Positions 8,988 through 17,635 of a stretch of 64,000 nucleotides of DNA are shown piece by piece; the first letter of the stretch is position 1; each line of letters starts with the position of its first letter. Location: assembly GCA_016721735.1 (NCBI GenBank), contig JADKHM010000014.1:1-64000 (forward strand), in the 5' to 3' direction. The notes beneath the pieces were generated by a model that was not told the DNA's origin, searched no databases, and saw only the letters and a program-made list of their open reading frames with translations. This DNA comes from Flavobacterium sp. (lineage in GTDB: Bacteria > Bacteroidota > Bacteroidia > Flavobacteriales > Flavobacteriaceae). The translations under genes and the position numbers were made by a program.

Positions 8988-10636
8988 ATGGCATCATTGA
9001 ATCCCAATACCAATGCGCTCGGAACTGCTTTTGCGAAGCACCTTTTAAAACGGGCTACTTTTTCGTATACCAAACCACTTGTAGATCAGTTCGCGGCTTT
9101 AACGCCCCAGCAGGCGTTGGACTTATTGTTGCAAGACAGTCCATTAGTACTGCAAACACCATACGATCCGCTACCAACTGCAGCACCAGATGGTTTTTGG
9201 ACCGAGTCGACTGCTTTGCCAAGTACGTTTAATGCACAAGCTAGAAAAGCGTCATTAGTTTCAGGCTGGTGGTGGTATAATGCGATAAACACCCCAACTT
9301 TAAAATACAAATTATCCCACTTTCTGACGACGCGATTTACAGTTGAAAAATCAAATGGTGCGGGTACTTCGACCGAGTTTTATGATCATATTCGATTGCA
9401 TTTATTCTACGCTTTTGGAAATTATAAAACGTTGGCAAAAAAAATCACACTAGACAATTCAATGCTATTGTACTTGAATAACACCGCCAATAACAAAAAT
9501 TCGCCCAATGAAAATTACGCAAAGGAATTCTTAGAGTTATTCACTATTGGCAAAGGACCGCAAATTGCGCCGGAAACTACACCAATTATACGGAAGCAGA
9601 TATCGTAGAAGCAGCTCGAGTCCTGACCGGTTTTAAACGTAAAAATGATCGATCGGTTATTGATCCAGTCACTGGAATTCCGAAAGGTTACAACGTATTT
9701 ACCCAGCATAATTTGAATCCGAAAGTGTTTAGCAGCGCTTTCAATAACACCACAATCAATGCCGCCACCAGTGACATTTTGATGGACGTGGAATTGAATG
9801 ACTTTGTCGAAATGGTTTTCAATCAAATGGCAACTGCAAAAAATATTTGTCGTAAACTTTACATCTATTTTGTCAAAGGAAACATTACTCCTGAAGTCGA
9901 AACAGATATCATTACACCTTTAGCACAATTGCTGTACAATAGCAATTACGAACTGGCGCCGACTGTGCGGAAATTATTAGAAAGTCAACATTTTTACGAC
10001 TTAGATGACAGCAACGCAGCAGACGAAACAATTGGTGCAATTATTAAGTCGCCACTGCAACAAGTTTCTGAAATTTGCACGTATTTGCAGGCAACGATTC
10101 CAGATCCGACGACCGATCCACTAAATTTCTACAATCAGTTTTGGCATAAATTTGTACATGAGACATTTTTGTCAGGATCAAATATGATTTTGTTTGACCC
10201 TGAAAATGTAGCAGGGCATTTAGCCTATTATCAAGCGCCAGAATTTGACAGAAGTTGGATTTCTTCGTCGACGTTGATTGCTCGCTATCGTCTTGGCGAA
10301 TCCTTGTTAGATGGTGTAAATCGGATCAGTGGCAATGCAAACACCGCGGCAAAAATTAATATTTCGGCCGTAATTCAAAACGGAGGACTAATTTCAGACG
10401 CTTCCGATCCTGTAGCTTTAACTACAGAATTGTGCAATGCCATTTTCGCACAAAATCCAGATGCTGAACGTATCGCTTATTTTATGAATTCGTTTTTGTT
10501 GCAAGGTTCAGTTAATTATTATTGGACAGACGCTTGGAACACCTACTTGTCAAGTGCCAATAATTCGGTCGTTGAACCTCGACTAAAATTGTTGTTGTCA
10601 AAATTATTAAGTGCCCCAGAATCCCAAATATTTTAA
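8988..10636 (+). CDS. DUF1800 family protein (one frameshift)
   Basis: DUF1800 proteins pair with DUF1501 proteins in many bacteria; the biochemical role is unknown. The conserved core appears as NENYAKEFLELFTIGKGPQIAP, where one G is missing in the CCGG at 9571-9573. After repair the frame continues GNYTNYTEADIVEAARVLTGF and on to 10636, giving about 549 residues. No signal peptide is apparent, unlike its partner. The stop is 47 bases before the DUF1501 start, so the two form an operon. The break in a strongly conserved motif with intact sequence on both sides suggests a sequencing error. Confidence 0.85.
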
Positions 10637-10683
10637 CTTAACCTCGAGATTGATTTTCATTCTCATTTTTTAAAGCTACAAAA

Positions 10684-12318
10684 ATGAAAAGAAGAAACTT
10701 TATAAAACTCACCTCAACAGCTAGCGTCTTATCGTTATTGCCTACAGAGGTTTTTGCGCTTTTCCAATCGGCTGGAATGAGTACATGTCCCGATATTAAT
10801 GGAAAAAAAATAGTCTTAATTCAATTGGCGGGTGCGAATGATGGCATCAATACTGTCGTGCCTTTAAACCAATACGATACCTACGCTGCCTTGCGTCCAA
10901 CAATAAAATTAGACAATACAGGGGTTAATAGTGTCATCAATTTAGACAGCACGTTAGCGCTAGAGAATCAAGTCGGATTACATCCTTCCTTGGTTGGTTT
11001 TAAAAGTCTATATGACAGTGGGTTGATGCGATTAGTGCAAGGTGTGGGCTATCCAAGTCAAGATAAATCCCACTTCAAATCGACCGACTTGTGGCTTACA
11101 GGTGGCGACGGAACCCAAGCCAATAATTTCTTAGACAGTGGTTGGATTGGTCGATTTTTAGAAAATTATTATGCGAATTTCTTAACTGCCAACTTTCCAC
11201 TTGGGATTCAATTAGGAAGTAGTGAAAACTCACTTGGATTTCACGGCGAAGTAGAACATGGCATGTCTTTAAATATAAACGGACAAGATCCTTCTGGATT
11301 TTATTCCGTAGTTAATGGATTGGGCGGACCCGCTCCTAGCGTTATTCCTGACTCTGAATATGGCGATTTGATTCAGTTTATTCTAGCCAATGACACATCA
11401 ACGAATACCTACGCACAAACGATTTCTGCGGCTTTCAATGCGGGAACAAATAGTGTTACATACGAAAATACTGGCTTATCCAATCAACTAAAAACTGTCG
11501 CCCGATTCATCTCCGGTGGGTTGCAAACAAAAGTGTACTTGGTAAAAATCGGTGGTTTCGACACGCACAATTTGCAAGTTGCGGACACCACAACGCCACA
11601 TCTAGGAAAACACGCTGACTTAATGACGGAAATTTCCGCCGCTGTTTCAAGCTTTATTACCGACTTAAACAATCAAAGCGTTGGCAGCGATGTTATTGCC
11701 GTCACTTTTTCCGAGTTTGGAAGAAAAGCAGGAGAAAACGGTGGATTAGGAACTGACCATGGCGAAATTGCGCCCATGTTTGTTTTTGGAAGTTCGGTTA
11801 CACCAGGAGTTTCCGGTACGAATATCAATTTGAGTGAAGCCGTTTCAACCAATAACTTTCAAGTACAAACCGTGCAACATGACTATCGTCGCGTATTTGC
11901 AACAATTTTGCAAGATTGGCTTGGCGCTGGCAATGCCGTATTGGACTTAACTTTCTACGACAATACGAATGCGACTGGATTTGCTGGAAACAAAGTTGAC
12001 CAACTCATCAATTCCGCCAATACGATACCTCCATCCTGCTATTCTGATGGCGCTTTGAGTTCCGCTGCTTTTAATACCGAAGAGGAAATAATAGTTTACT
12101 CGAACCCAAAATCTGAGACTTTCTCGATTCATGCTTTACAAAATATCAATGCTGTTTCTATTTACAGCATCGACGGACGATTTATGGGAAAATTCACCAA
12201 TCCTCTATCGACCAACAACTATAGTATCCCTGTCAATCAGCTTTCCGTCGGCATCTACACGCTTGTCATCAACACCAATCAAGGTAATTTCCCGAAAAAA
12301 ATTATTGTGCGACGATAA
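10684..12318 (+). CDS. DUF1501 protein with twin-arginine leader and T9SS sorting domain
   Basis: A 544-residue member of DUF1501, a family related to alkaline phosphatase/sulfatase folds. The N-terminus KRRNFIKLTSTASVLSLLP followed by VFA resembles a Tat signal (twin Arg, then hydrophobic stretch). The DUF1501 core includes LIQLAGANDGINTVVP, DKSHFKSTDLW, GGFDTHNLQ and FSEFGRKAGENGGLGTDHGE, plausible metal-site residues. The last about 80 residues are a T9SS type A sorting domain (VYSNPKSETFSIHAL, then KKIIVRR). It partners the preceding DUF1800 gene. Tat export together with T9SS sorting would be unusual. Confidence 0.88.
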   Translation: MKRRNFIKLTSTASVLSLLPTEVFALFQSAGMSTCPDINGKKIVLIQLAGANDGINTVVPLNQYDTYAALRPTIKLDNTGVNSVINLDSTLALENQVGLHPSLVGFKSLYDSGLMRLVQGVGYPSQDKSHFKSTDLWLTGGDGTQANNFLDSGWIGRFLENYYANFLTANFPLGIQLGSSENSLGFHGEVEHGMSLNINGQDPSGFYSVVNGLGGPAPSVIPDSEYGDLIQFILANDTSTNTYAQTISAAFNAGTNSVTYENTGLSNQLKTVARFISGGLQTKVYLVKIGGFDTHNLQVADTTTPHLGKHADLMTEISAAVSSFITDLNNQSVGSDVIAVTFSEFGRKAGENGGLGTDHGEIAPMFVFGSSVTPGVSGTNINLSEAVSTNNFQVQTVQHDYRRVFATILQDWLGAGNAVLDLTFYDNTNATGFAGNKVDQLINSANTIPPSCYSDGALSSAAFNTEEEIIVYSNPKSETFSIHALQNINAVSIYSIDGRFMGKFTNPLSTNNYSIPVNQLSVGIYTLVINTNQGNFPKKIIVRR

Positions 12319-12365
12319 CGACAAATAACTTCTGATTTTACAGAATATCAATTGTTAATTATTGA

Positions 12366-12395
12366 TTGTTAATTATCAATTGATAGTTATCTTTG
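12366..12395 (+). promoter_or_regulatory. Promoter of purK
   Basis: TTG at 12366-12368, a 19-base spacer, then TATCTTTG at 12388-12395 match the Bacteroidota -33/-7 pattern, about 70 bases before the ATG. The -33 box lies in the ATTGATTGTTAATTATC repeat words. Confidence 0.6.
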
Positions 12396-12466
12396 TGCCA
12401 CACAACTACAAAATCATGACACGAGCGCAGCGACTGCATGAGACCTTTAAAAAATAACTAAAACGA

Positions 12467-13615
12467 ATGAACTTTTTTTCTTCCGATTTTAAATTAGGCA
12501 TCCTAGGTGGCGGACAATTGGGTAAAATGTTACTGTCGGAAACTCGGAAATGGGACATTCAAACTTTCGTCCTCGACCCAAGTGCAGACGCTCCAAGCAA
12601 AATAGCTTGCAACACTTTTGTGCAAGGTGATTTGATGGATTTCGATACAGTTTATCAATTCGGAAAACTCGTAGATATACTTACTTTTGAAATTGAATTG
12701 GTGAATGTTGATGCGCTAGAAAAACTAGAATTCGAAGGTGTTCAAGTCTATCCAACTCCAAAAACATTACGTCAAATTCAAAATAAAGGTGTTCAAAAAA
12801 GTGAATATGCCAAGCACCAAATTCCAACCGCTGATTTCAAAATATTTGAAAATCTTAATAGTCTAAGATCAAATCTTCTAAATCTCTCATTTCCCTTTGT
12901 ATGGAAATGCACCGAATTTGGTTATGACGGTTATGGTGTAAAAATCATACGAAAATCTACTGATTTAGACGAACTCCCTGATACGGAATGTATCGTTGAA
13001 GAAATCATCCCTTTCAAAAATGAACTCGCAGTGATTGTCGTTCGAAATGTTTCAGGCGAGGTCAAAACCTATCCCGTCGTTGAGATGGAATTTCATCCCG
13101 AAGCCAATCAAGTAGAATACGTTATTTGTCCTGCGAGAATCGACGATAAAGTCGCACAAAAAGCCAAGGCAATTGCGCTACAAGTCGCTGCTATTTTTGA
13201 ACCAGTTGGATTGTTAGCAGTCGAAATGTTTCAAACGCATGACGATGAAATCTTGGTCAATGAAGTTGCGCCTCGCCCTCACAATTCCGGACATTATTCG
13301 ATAGAAGCCAGTTATACGTCTCAATTCGAAAATCATTTACGCGCGATTCTCAATTTACCTTTGGGCAATACCGACAGTAAAGTGGCGGGTATCATGGTCA
13401 ATTTGGTAGGCGAAGAAGGGTTTTCTGGGAATGTAGTATATGAAAATATCAACGAAATATTAGCCATCGATGGCGTGACGCCGCACCTCTACGGAAAAAA
13501 GCAAACGCGACCGTTCCGAAAAATGGGCCACGTGACCATCGTCAATGAAGATATGAATGAAGCGAGAAGAATTGCAGAACGCGTCAAGAATACGATTCGC
13601 GTGATTAGTGGTTAA
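12467..13615 (+). CDS. purK: 5-(carboxyamino)imidazole ribonucleotide synthase
   Basis: ATP-grasp enzyme of de novo purine synthesis: AIR + bicarbonate + ATP gives N5-CAIR. N-terminal GILGGGQLGKML is the PurK signature. Further motifs are FPFVWKCTEFGYDGYGVKI (ATP binding), EEIIPFKNELAVIVVRN and NEVAPRPHNSGHYSIEA (metal and substrate site). The 382-residue length is normal. It precedes purE on the same strand; structured element C lies between them. Confidence 0.97.
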   Translation: MNFFSSDFKLGILGGGQLGKMLLSETRKWDIQTFVLDPSADAPSKIACNTFVQGDLMDFDTVYQFGKLVDILTFEIELVNVDALEKLEFEGVQVYPTPKTLRQIQNKGVQKSEYAKHQIPTADFKIFENLNSLRSNLLNLSFPFVWKCTEFGYDGYGVKIIRKSTDLDELPDTECIVEEIIPFKNELAVIVVRNVSGEVKTYPVVEMEFHPEANQVEYVICPARIDDKVAQKAKAIALQVAAIFEPVGLLAVEMFQTHDDEILVNEVAPRPHNSGHYSIEASYTSQFENHLRAILNLPLGNTDSKVAGIMVNLVGEEGFSGNVVYENINEILAIDGVTPHLYGKKQTRPFRKMGHVTIVNEDMNEARRIAERVKNTIRVISG

Positions 13616-13662
13616 ACACGAATTGCACGAATCAGCACGAATTTGTTTTTATACGGCGTGCC

Positions 13663-13775
13663 GCGTAAGGGATAGAAGCGGCATCCTTTTGTGCTTAGAA
13701 AAAGCCCTTCGACTACGTTCTGGGTGCCAAGCACAAAAGATACAGCGGATAGCCCGACCCGGAGGGACACGCCCC
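13663..13775 (+). repeat. Structured dispersed element, copy C
   Basis: Closing helix GCGT/ACGC, GGG/CCC, then strands ATAGAAGCGGCATC and GATACAGCGGATAG with A.G/G.A mismatches at fixed positions. Apical stem TTTTGTGCTT/AAGCACAAAA carries a long branched loop (13696-13729). A side hairpin CCC-GGA-GGG precedes the closing strand. It lies 47 bases after the purK stop, with CACGAATT words between. Confidence 0.78.
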
Positions 13776-13812
13776 AAAATTATTAATTATCAATTGTTAA
13801 TTATCAATTAAA
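13776..13812. repeat. TTAATTATCAATTG word repeat before purE
   Basis: Repeated TTAATTATCAATT words run right up to the purE ATG at 13813. The same words occur at 4138-4275, 4564-4605 and 12346-12385. Confidence 0.7.
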
Positions 13813-14298
13813 ATGAAAGTAGCCATCGTCATGGGAAGTATCTCCGACATGCCCATTATGCAAGAAGCCATCGATATCCTCAAAAGTTTCGAAATCGAGA
13901 CGGAAGTCGATATAGTTTCAGCGCATCGCACACCCGAAAAACTTTTCGATTTTAGCAAAAATGCCCATACCAAGGGAATCGCAGTGATTATTGCTGGAGC
14001 TGGAGGTGCAGCCCATTTACCAGGAATGGTCGCTTCTATGTCGCCGTTGCCTGTGATTGGTGTGCCGGTAAAATCGAGTAATTCGATCGACGGTTGGGAT
14101 AGCGTGCTATCGATTCTACAAATGCCAGGCGGTGTTCCCGTAGCCACTGTCGCGCTCAATGGCGGTAAAAATGCCGGAATTTTAGCGGCACAAATTATCG
14201 GAAGTCACGACAAAAGCATCCAATCGAAAATCATACAATACAAAGAAAGTTTGAAAGACAGCGTGAATGCGTCATCGGACAATTTGAAAAATAAATAA
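13813..14298 (+). CDS. purE: N5-carboxyaminoimidazole ribonucleotide mutase
   Basis: Converts N5-CAIR, the PurK product, to CAIR. Class I PurE: MGSISDMPIM near the N-terminus, SAHRTPEKLFDF (catalytic His), GAGGAAHLPGM, then PVIGVPVKSSNSIDGWDSVLS. The 161-residue length is normal. Placement after purK supports a purKE unit, although a structured repeat separates the two genes. Confidence 0.97.
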   Translation: MKVAIVMGSISDMPIMQEAIDILKSFEIETEVDIVSAHRTPEKLFDFSKNAHTKGIAVIIAGAGGAAHLPGMVASMSPLPVIGVPVKSSNSIDGWDSVLSILQMPGGVPVATVALNGGKNAGILAAQIIGSHDKSIQSKIIQYKESLKDSVNASSDNLKNK

Positions 14299-14303
14299 AA
14301 TCA

Positions 14304-14386
14304 GGTGCTATTTCCCGCTTTCCACTATATCTTTTGCACCGAACGCCGGCACAAAAGGATGCCGTTGCAATCGGGGCTAAGCCACC
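14304..14386 (-). repeat. Structured dispersed element, copy D
   Basis: Read on the minus strand. Here the inner helix is CCCG/CGGG, the reverse of the GGG/CCC of other copies, and the closing helix is GGTG/CACC. The mismatch helix (ATTGCAACGGCATC with GATATAGTGGAAAG) keeps all four A.G/G.A positions. Apical arm TTTTGTGCCG / CGGTGCAAAA. It begins five bases after the purE stop. GC-rich hairpins (GCCCTTCGGGC and CCCCTCCAAAGGAGGGG) follow at 14389-14418. Confidence 0.75.
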
Positions 14387-14436
14387 CCGCCCTTCGGGCA
14401 CCCCTCCAAAGGAGGGGAAACCAAACAACAACACTT

Positions 14437-14527
14437 GCGAACTTTGCGACAACCATTGCGAACTTTGCGGTTAAAAAACCAATTTACTAACATCAAAACC
14501 TTTGCGCCTCTGCGCCTTTGCGAGCAA
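14437..14527. repeat. TTTGCG word repeats upstream of the M3 peptidase
   Basis: Repeats of the kind TTGCGAACTTTGCG at 14437-14472 and TTTGCGCCTCTGCGCC at about 14503-14527, ending at the peptidase start. They extend the open frame upstream of the true ATG and make an earlier start look possible. Confidence 0.6.
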
Positions 14528-14528
14528 A

Positions 14529-16556
14529 ATGAACATACTAACACAAAAATTCCAAACCAAATACGACACCGCGCCCTTTTCGCAAATCAAAAACGACCAT
14601 TTTTTTCCTGCTTTTCAAGATGGAATTGCCTTGGCCAAAGCCGAAATCGATGCGATTGTCAATAACCCAGCCGCACCGACTTTTGAAAACACTATTGAAG
14701 CAATGGCTTTTAGCGGCGATATCCTCGATCGGATTTCGAGTATTTTTTTCAATTTGAATTCTGCGGAAACCAATGACGAATTGCAGAGAATTGCGCAAGA
14801 AGTGTCACCGTTGTTGTCCGAATTTAGCAACGACATCAGACTCAACGCCGATTTATTTGCCAAAGTAAAAGCGGTGTATGAGCAAAAAGACCAACTGAAT
14901 TTAAATCCAGAGCAAACGACGCTTTTAGACAAAAAATACAAAAGTTTTTCAAGAAATGGCGCCAACTTGTCGGACGATAAGAAACTACAATTGCGTGAAA
15001 TCGACAAAGAATTGTCTAAATTAAGTTTGCAATTTGGAGAAAATGTACTGACAGAAACCAATGCTTTCCAAATGCATTTGACCGATGAAAAAGACTTAGC
15101 TGGTTTGCCAGAAGGCACGATAGAAGCCGCAAGAGCGTTGGCTAAAAGTCAAGATAAAGATGGTTGGATATTCACTTTAGATCATCCAAGTTATATTCCG
15201 TTTTTGACGTATGCCGACAATCGGGATTTGCGCAAAAAAATGGCGATTGCCTTTGGCGCAAAATGTTTTCAAAACAATGAACACGACAACCAAACTATAG
15301 TCTTGAAAATTGCCAAGTTGCGTTTCGACCGAGCCAACTTATTGGGTTACGCGACACATGCGCATTTTGTTTTGGAAGAACGCATGGCACAAACGCCTGA
15401 AAAAGTCACTTCATTTTTACAAGATTTATTAAGCAAAGCCAAACCTGCTGCCGAAAGAGAATTCAAGCAATTGACCCAATTTGCGAAAGAACTTGACGGT
15501 ATTGAGCAACTCGAAAAATGGGACGGCGCGTATTATTCCGAAAAACTAAAACAACAACTCTTTAACTTGGATGACGAAAAATTGAAACCTTATTTTCAAT
15601 TAGAAAAAGTGTTGGCTGGAGCTTTTACCATTGCGCAAAAACTCTACGGATTGACTTTTACTGAAATTTTCGATATCGACAAATATCATGATGAAGTCAC
15701 CACTTATGAAGTGAAAGACGAAAACGGAAATTTAGTTTCGATTTTCTACGCTGATTTCTTTCCACGAAAAGGCAAACGAAATGGCGCTTGGATGACTTCT
15801 TTTAAATCGCAATATATTAAAGACGGCGTCAACGAACGTCCGCATATTTCTAACGTTTGCAATTTTACCAAACCTACGGAAACCAAACCATCATTATTAA
15901 CTTTTAATGAAGTGACGACGCTGTTTCACGAATTCGGTCACGGTTTACATGGCATGTTAGCCAATACGACTTATCCGAGTTTGTCGGGAACGTCAGTCTA
16001 TTGGGATTTCGTTGAATTGCCAAGCCAAATCATGGAAAACTGGTGTTACGAAGCAGAGGCGTTGGCGTTGTTTGCGACGCATTACGAAACCGGCGAGATG
16101 ATTCCGATGGATTTGGTAGAGAAAATAAAAGAAAGCGCTAGCTTTCAAGAAGGCATGGCGACCATGCGACAATTGAGTTTTGGTTTGTTGGATATGGGCT
16201 GGCACGGGCAAGATCCAAGTGGCATCACCGATTTGAAAGCCTTTGAAACTGAACAATTCGCTGCGACGCAATTGTACCCAGATGTGAAGGAAAATGCGAT
16301 GAGTACTGCTTTTTCTCATATTTTCCAAGGCGGTTATTCTTCTGGGTATTACAGCTACAAATGGGCGGAAGTTTTGGATGCCGATGCCTTTGATTACTTC
16401 AAAGAGAAAGGCATTTTTAATATCGAAGTTGCTACGAAATTTAAAGACAACGTCCTTTCGAAAGGCGGCACGGAAGCACCAATGATTTTGTACAAACGAT
16501 TTCGTGGGCAGGAGCCGAAGCCGGAAGCATTGTTGAAGCGAGCGGGATTGGTATAG
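14529..16556 (+). CDS. M3 family oligopeptidase / peptidyl-dipeptidase
   Basis: Zinc metallopeptidase of the thimet oligopeptidase family (Dcp/PrlC-like), cytoplasmic, degrading short peptides. The zinc motif HEFGHGLHGM is at residues 467-476, and the downstream metal-ligand region is WDFVELPSQIMENW. I choose the ATG at 14529 (MNILTQKFQ, 675 residues) rather than 14502, since the upstream codons come from TTTGCG repeat sequence and family proteins begin near here. No signal peptide. A convergent membrane gene follows, with structured element E between. Confidence 0.93.
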   Translation: MNILTQKFQTKYDTAPFSQIKNDHFFPAFQDGIALAKAEIDAIVNNPAAPTFENTIEAMAFSGDILDRISSIFFNLNSAETNDELQRIAQEVSPLLSEFSNDIRLNADLFAKVKAVYEQKDQLNLNPEQTTLLDKKYKSFSRNGANLSDDKKLQLREIDKELSKLSLQFGENVLTETNAFQMHLTDEKDLAGLPEGTIEAARALAKSQDKDGWIFTLDHPSYIPFLTYADNRDLRKKMAIAFGAKCFQNNEHDNQTIVLKIAKLRFDRANLLGYATHAHFVLEERMAQTPEKVTSFLQDLLSKAKPAAEREFKQLTQFAKELDGIEQLEKWDGAYYSEKLKQQLFNLDDEKLKPYFQLEKVLAGAFTIAQKLYGLTFTEIFDIDKYHDEVTTYEVKDENGNLVSIFYADFFPRKGKRNGAWMTSFKSQYIKDGVNERPHISNVCNFTKPTETKPSLLTFNEVTTLFHEFGHGLHGMLANTTYPSLSGTSVYWDFVELPSQIMENWCYEAEALALFATHYETGEMIPMDLVEKIKESASFQEGMATMRQLSFGLLDMGWHGQDPSGITDLKAFETEQFAATQLYPDVKENAMSTAFSHIFQGGYSSGYYSYKWAEVLDADAFDYFKEKGIFNIEVATKFKDNVLSKGGTEAPMILYKRFRGQEPKPEALLKRAGLV

Positions 16557-16633
16557 ATTTTTGGATTGTTTGATTTTTAGATTGTTAGACTATAGGATTA
16601 TAAGATCTCAAATTTGAATCTTGAACTAGGGCT

Positions 16634-16718
16634 GCGTTAGGGATTGGAGCATTTGTCTGAGCTCTCCCGATTTTTTTTCGGGAAGCGAGTGCGGAAAGCC
16701 CGACCGTAGGGAACGCCC
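16634..16718 (+). repeat. Structured dispersed element, copy E (divergent arm)
   Basis: Closing helix GCGTT/AACGC and GGG/CCC are retained, and the first A.G/G.A pair brackets U-A, U-A. The upper helix is replaced by GCATTTG paired with CGAGTGC (G.U pairs) and capped by CCCGA-T-run-TCGGG. It lies 78 bases after the M3 peptidase stop and eight bases from the stop of the convergent membrane gene. Confidence 0.65.
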
Positions 16719-16726
16719 AAGTAGCA

Positions 16727-17500
16727 TTAGATCATAGAGAGCAGCAACCACCAAAAAATCGGCACACTTTCTACCCAAAAAGATGTATAATATTTGCTTT
16801 TGCGAACCGACGAAAAATGAATGAAAAGTACCGTTATGATTGACACGAGTAAGACGGAGTAACTCGGATTGGTCTTGAAAAATTCGAGTAATAGAAACGG
16901 AATGACCAATAACATTCCAAAGATTTTCGTGGGATGAATTCCGAATTGTTGCGGTAAAGTGCGCAGCATCGGATCATCGGTTTTGCTGTCATAGATTTCG
17001 AATGGGATGAGCAAACTAACCACAATCAGGAATCGTTGTACAAGAGTAAGGTAGCAATCGATGGTTACTGGCGTTGTCATCAATGCTGGAATACCAACTG
17101 TAATCACCGCAATACAAAAACTCACCAAGAACATTTTTAGGAGTCCATATTTCCGGAGAAAAGGATAAAAACAAATGATGACACCAATGCCTATGAAAGC
17201 AAGTTGCGTAACTGTTTCGAGTTTAAAAAAGTAAAAGCATGCTACTAGAAATGATGAGACACTAACTATAATAATCATAGGATTTCTGTACATCCATTGG
17301 CGGTTTCGGGTAAAAACATCGACATACTTTAACACATTATAACCTACGACCGCTGCGAAAAAAACCACTATGTTTAGATTTATTTGTGAGGGAATTTTAA
17401 GGATAATTTCTGTGATGTTCGTTAATGCCAAAATGGCCAAACCAATATGGAGGCTTGCATTGAGGTAAAAATCGAAAAGTCGTTTTAACATTGTCATCAA
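16727..17500 (-). CDS. UbiA-like integral membrane protein
   Basis: A 257-residue protein with about seven to eight hydrophobic segments. Two polar stretches sit where UbiA prenyltransferases place their Asp-rich motifs: YNVLKYVDVFTRNR around residues 55-70, and EIYDSKTDDPMLRTLPQQFG around 170-190, the latter like the DxxxD...RTLP...G segment. The first motif is degenerate (NxxxxxD rather than NDxxDxxxD). I infer a distant UbiA-type prenyltransferase fold; activity is uncertain. It is convergent with the M3 peptidase and divergent from gcvP. Confidence 0.7.
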   Translation of the reverse strand: MMTMLKRLFDFYLNASLHIGLAILALTNITEIILKIPSQINLNIVVFFAAVVGYNVLKYVDVFTRNRQWMYRNPMIIIVSVSSFLVACFYFFKLETVTQLAFIGIGVIICFYPFLRKYGLLKMFLVSFCIAVITVGIPALMTTPVTIDCYLTLVQRFLIVVSLLIPFEIYDSKTDDPMLRTLPQQFGIHPTKIFGMLLVIPFLLLEFFKTNPSYSVLLVSIITVLFIHFSSVRKSKYYTSFWVESVPIFWWLLLSMI

Positions 17501-17594
17501 GCAAAATTAGTCAAACTGTTAATAAGAACCGTTTTTGGTTGAAAAATTCCTATAAATGAAAGGTTAAAGCCTGCCTGTTTTTGAGATTAATGCA

Positions 17595-17602
17595 TAAATT
17601 TG
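17595..17602 (+). promoter_or_regulatory. Candidate -7 element of gcvP promoter
   Basis: TAAATTTG matches the TAnnTTTG -7 box and lies 33 bases before the ATG at 17636. It falls inside the extended open frame and so argues against a start at 17600. The -33 box is not clear. Confidence 0.45.
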
Positions 17603-17635
17603 TGCATCAAAAATCAACACCTTCCTAATTTATCT

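Noticed and set aside
13608..13811. A plus-strand 67-codon frame between purK and purE
   Set aside because: It consists of repeat words and element C; the open frame arises by chance from the repeat.
14305..14490. A plus-strand 61-codon frame before the M3 peptidase
   Set aside because: It overlaps element D and the TTTGCG repeats; no coding character.
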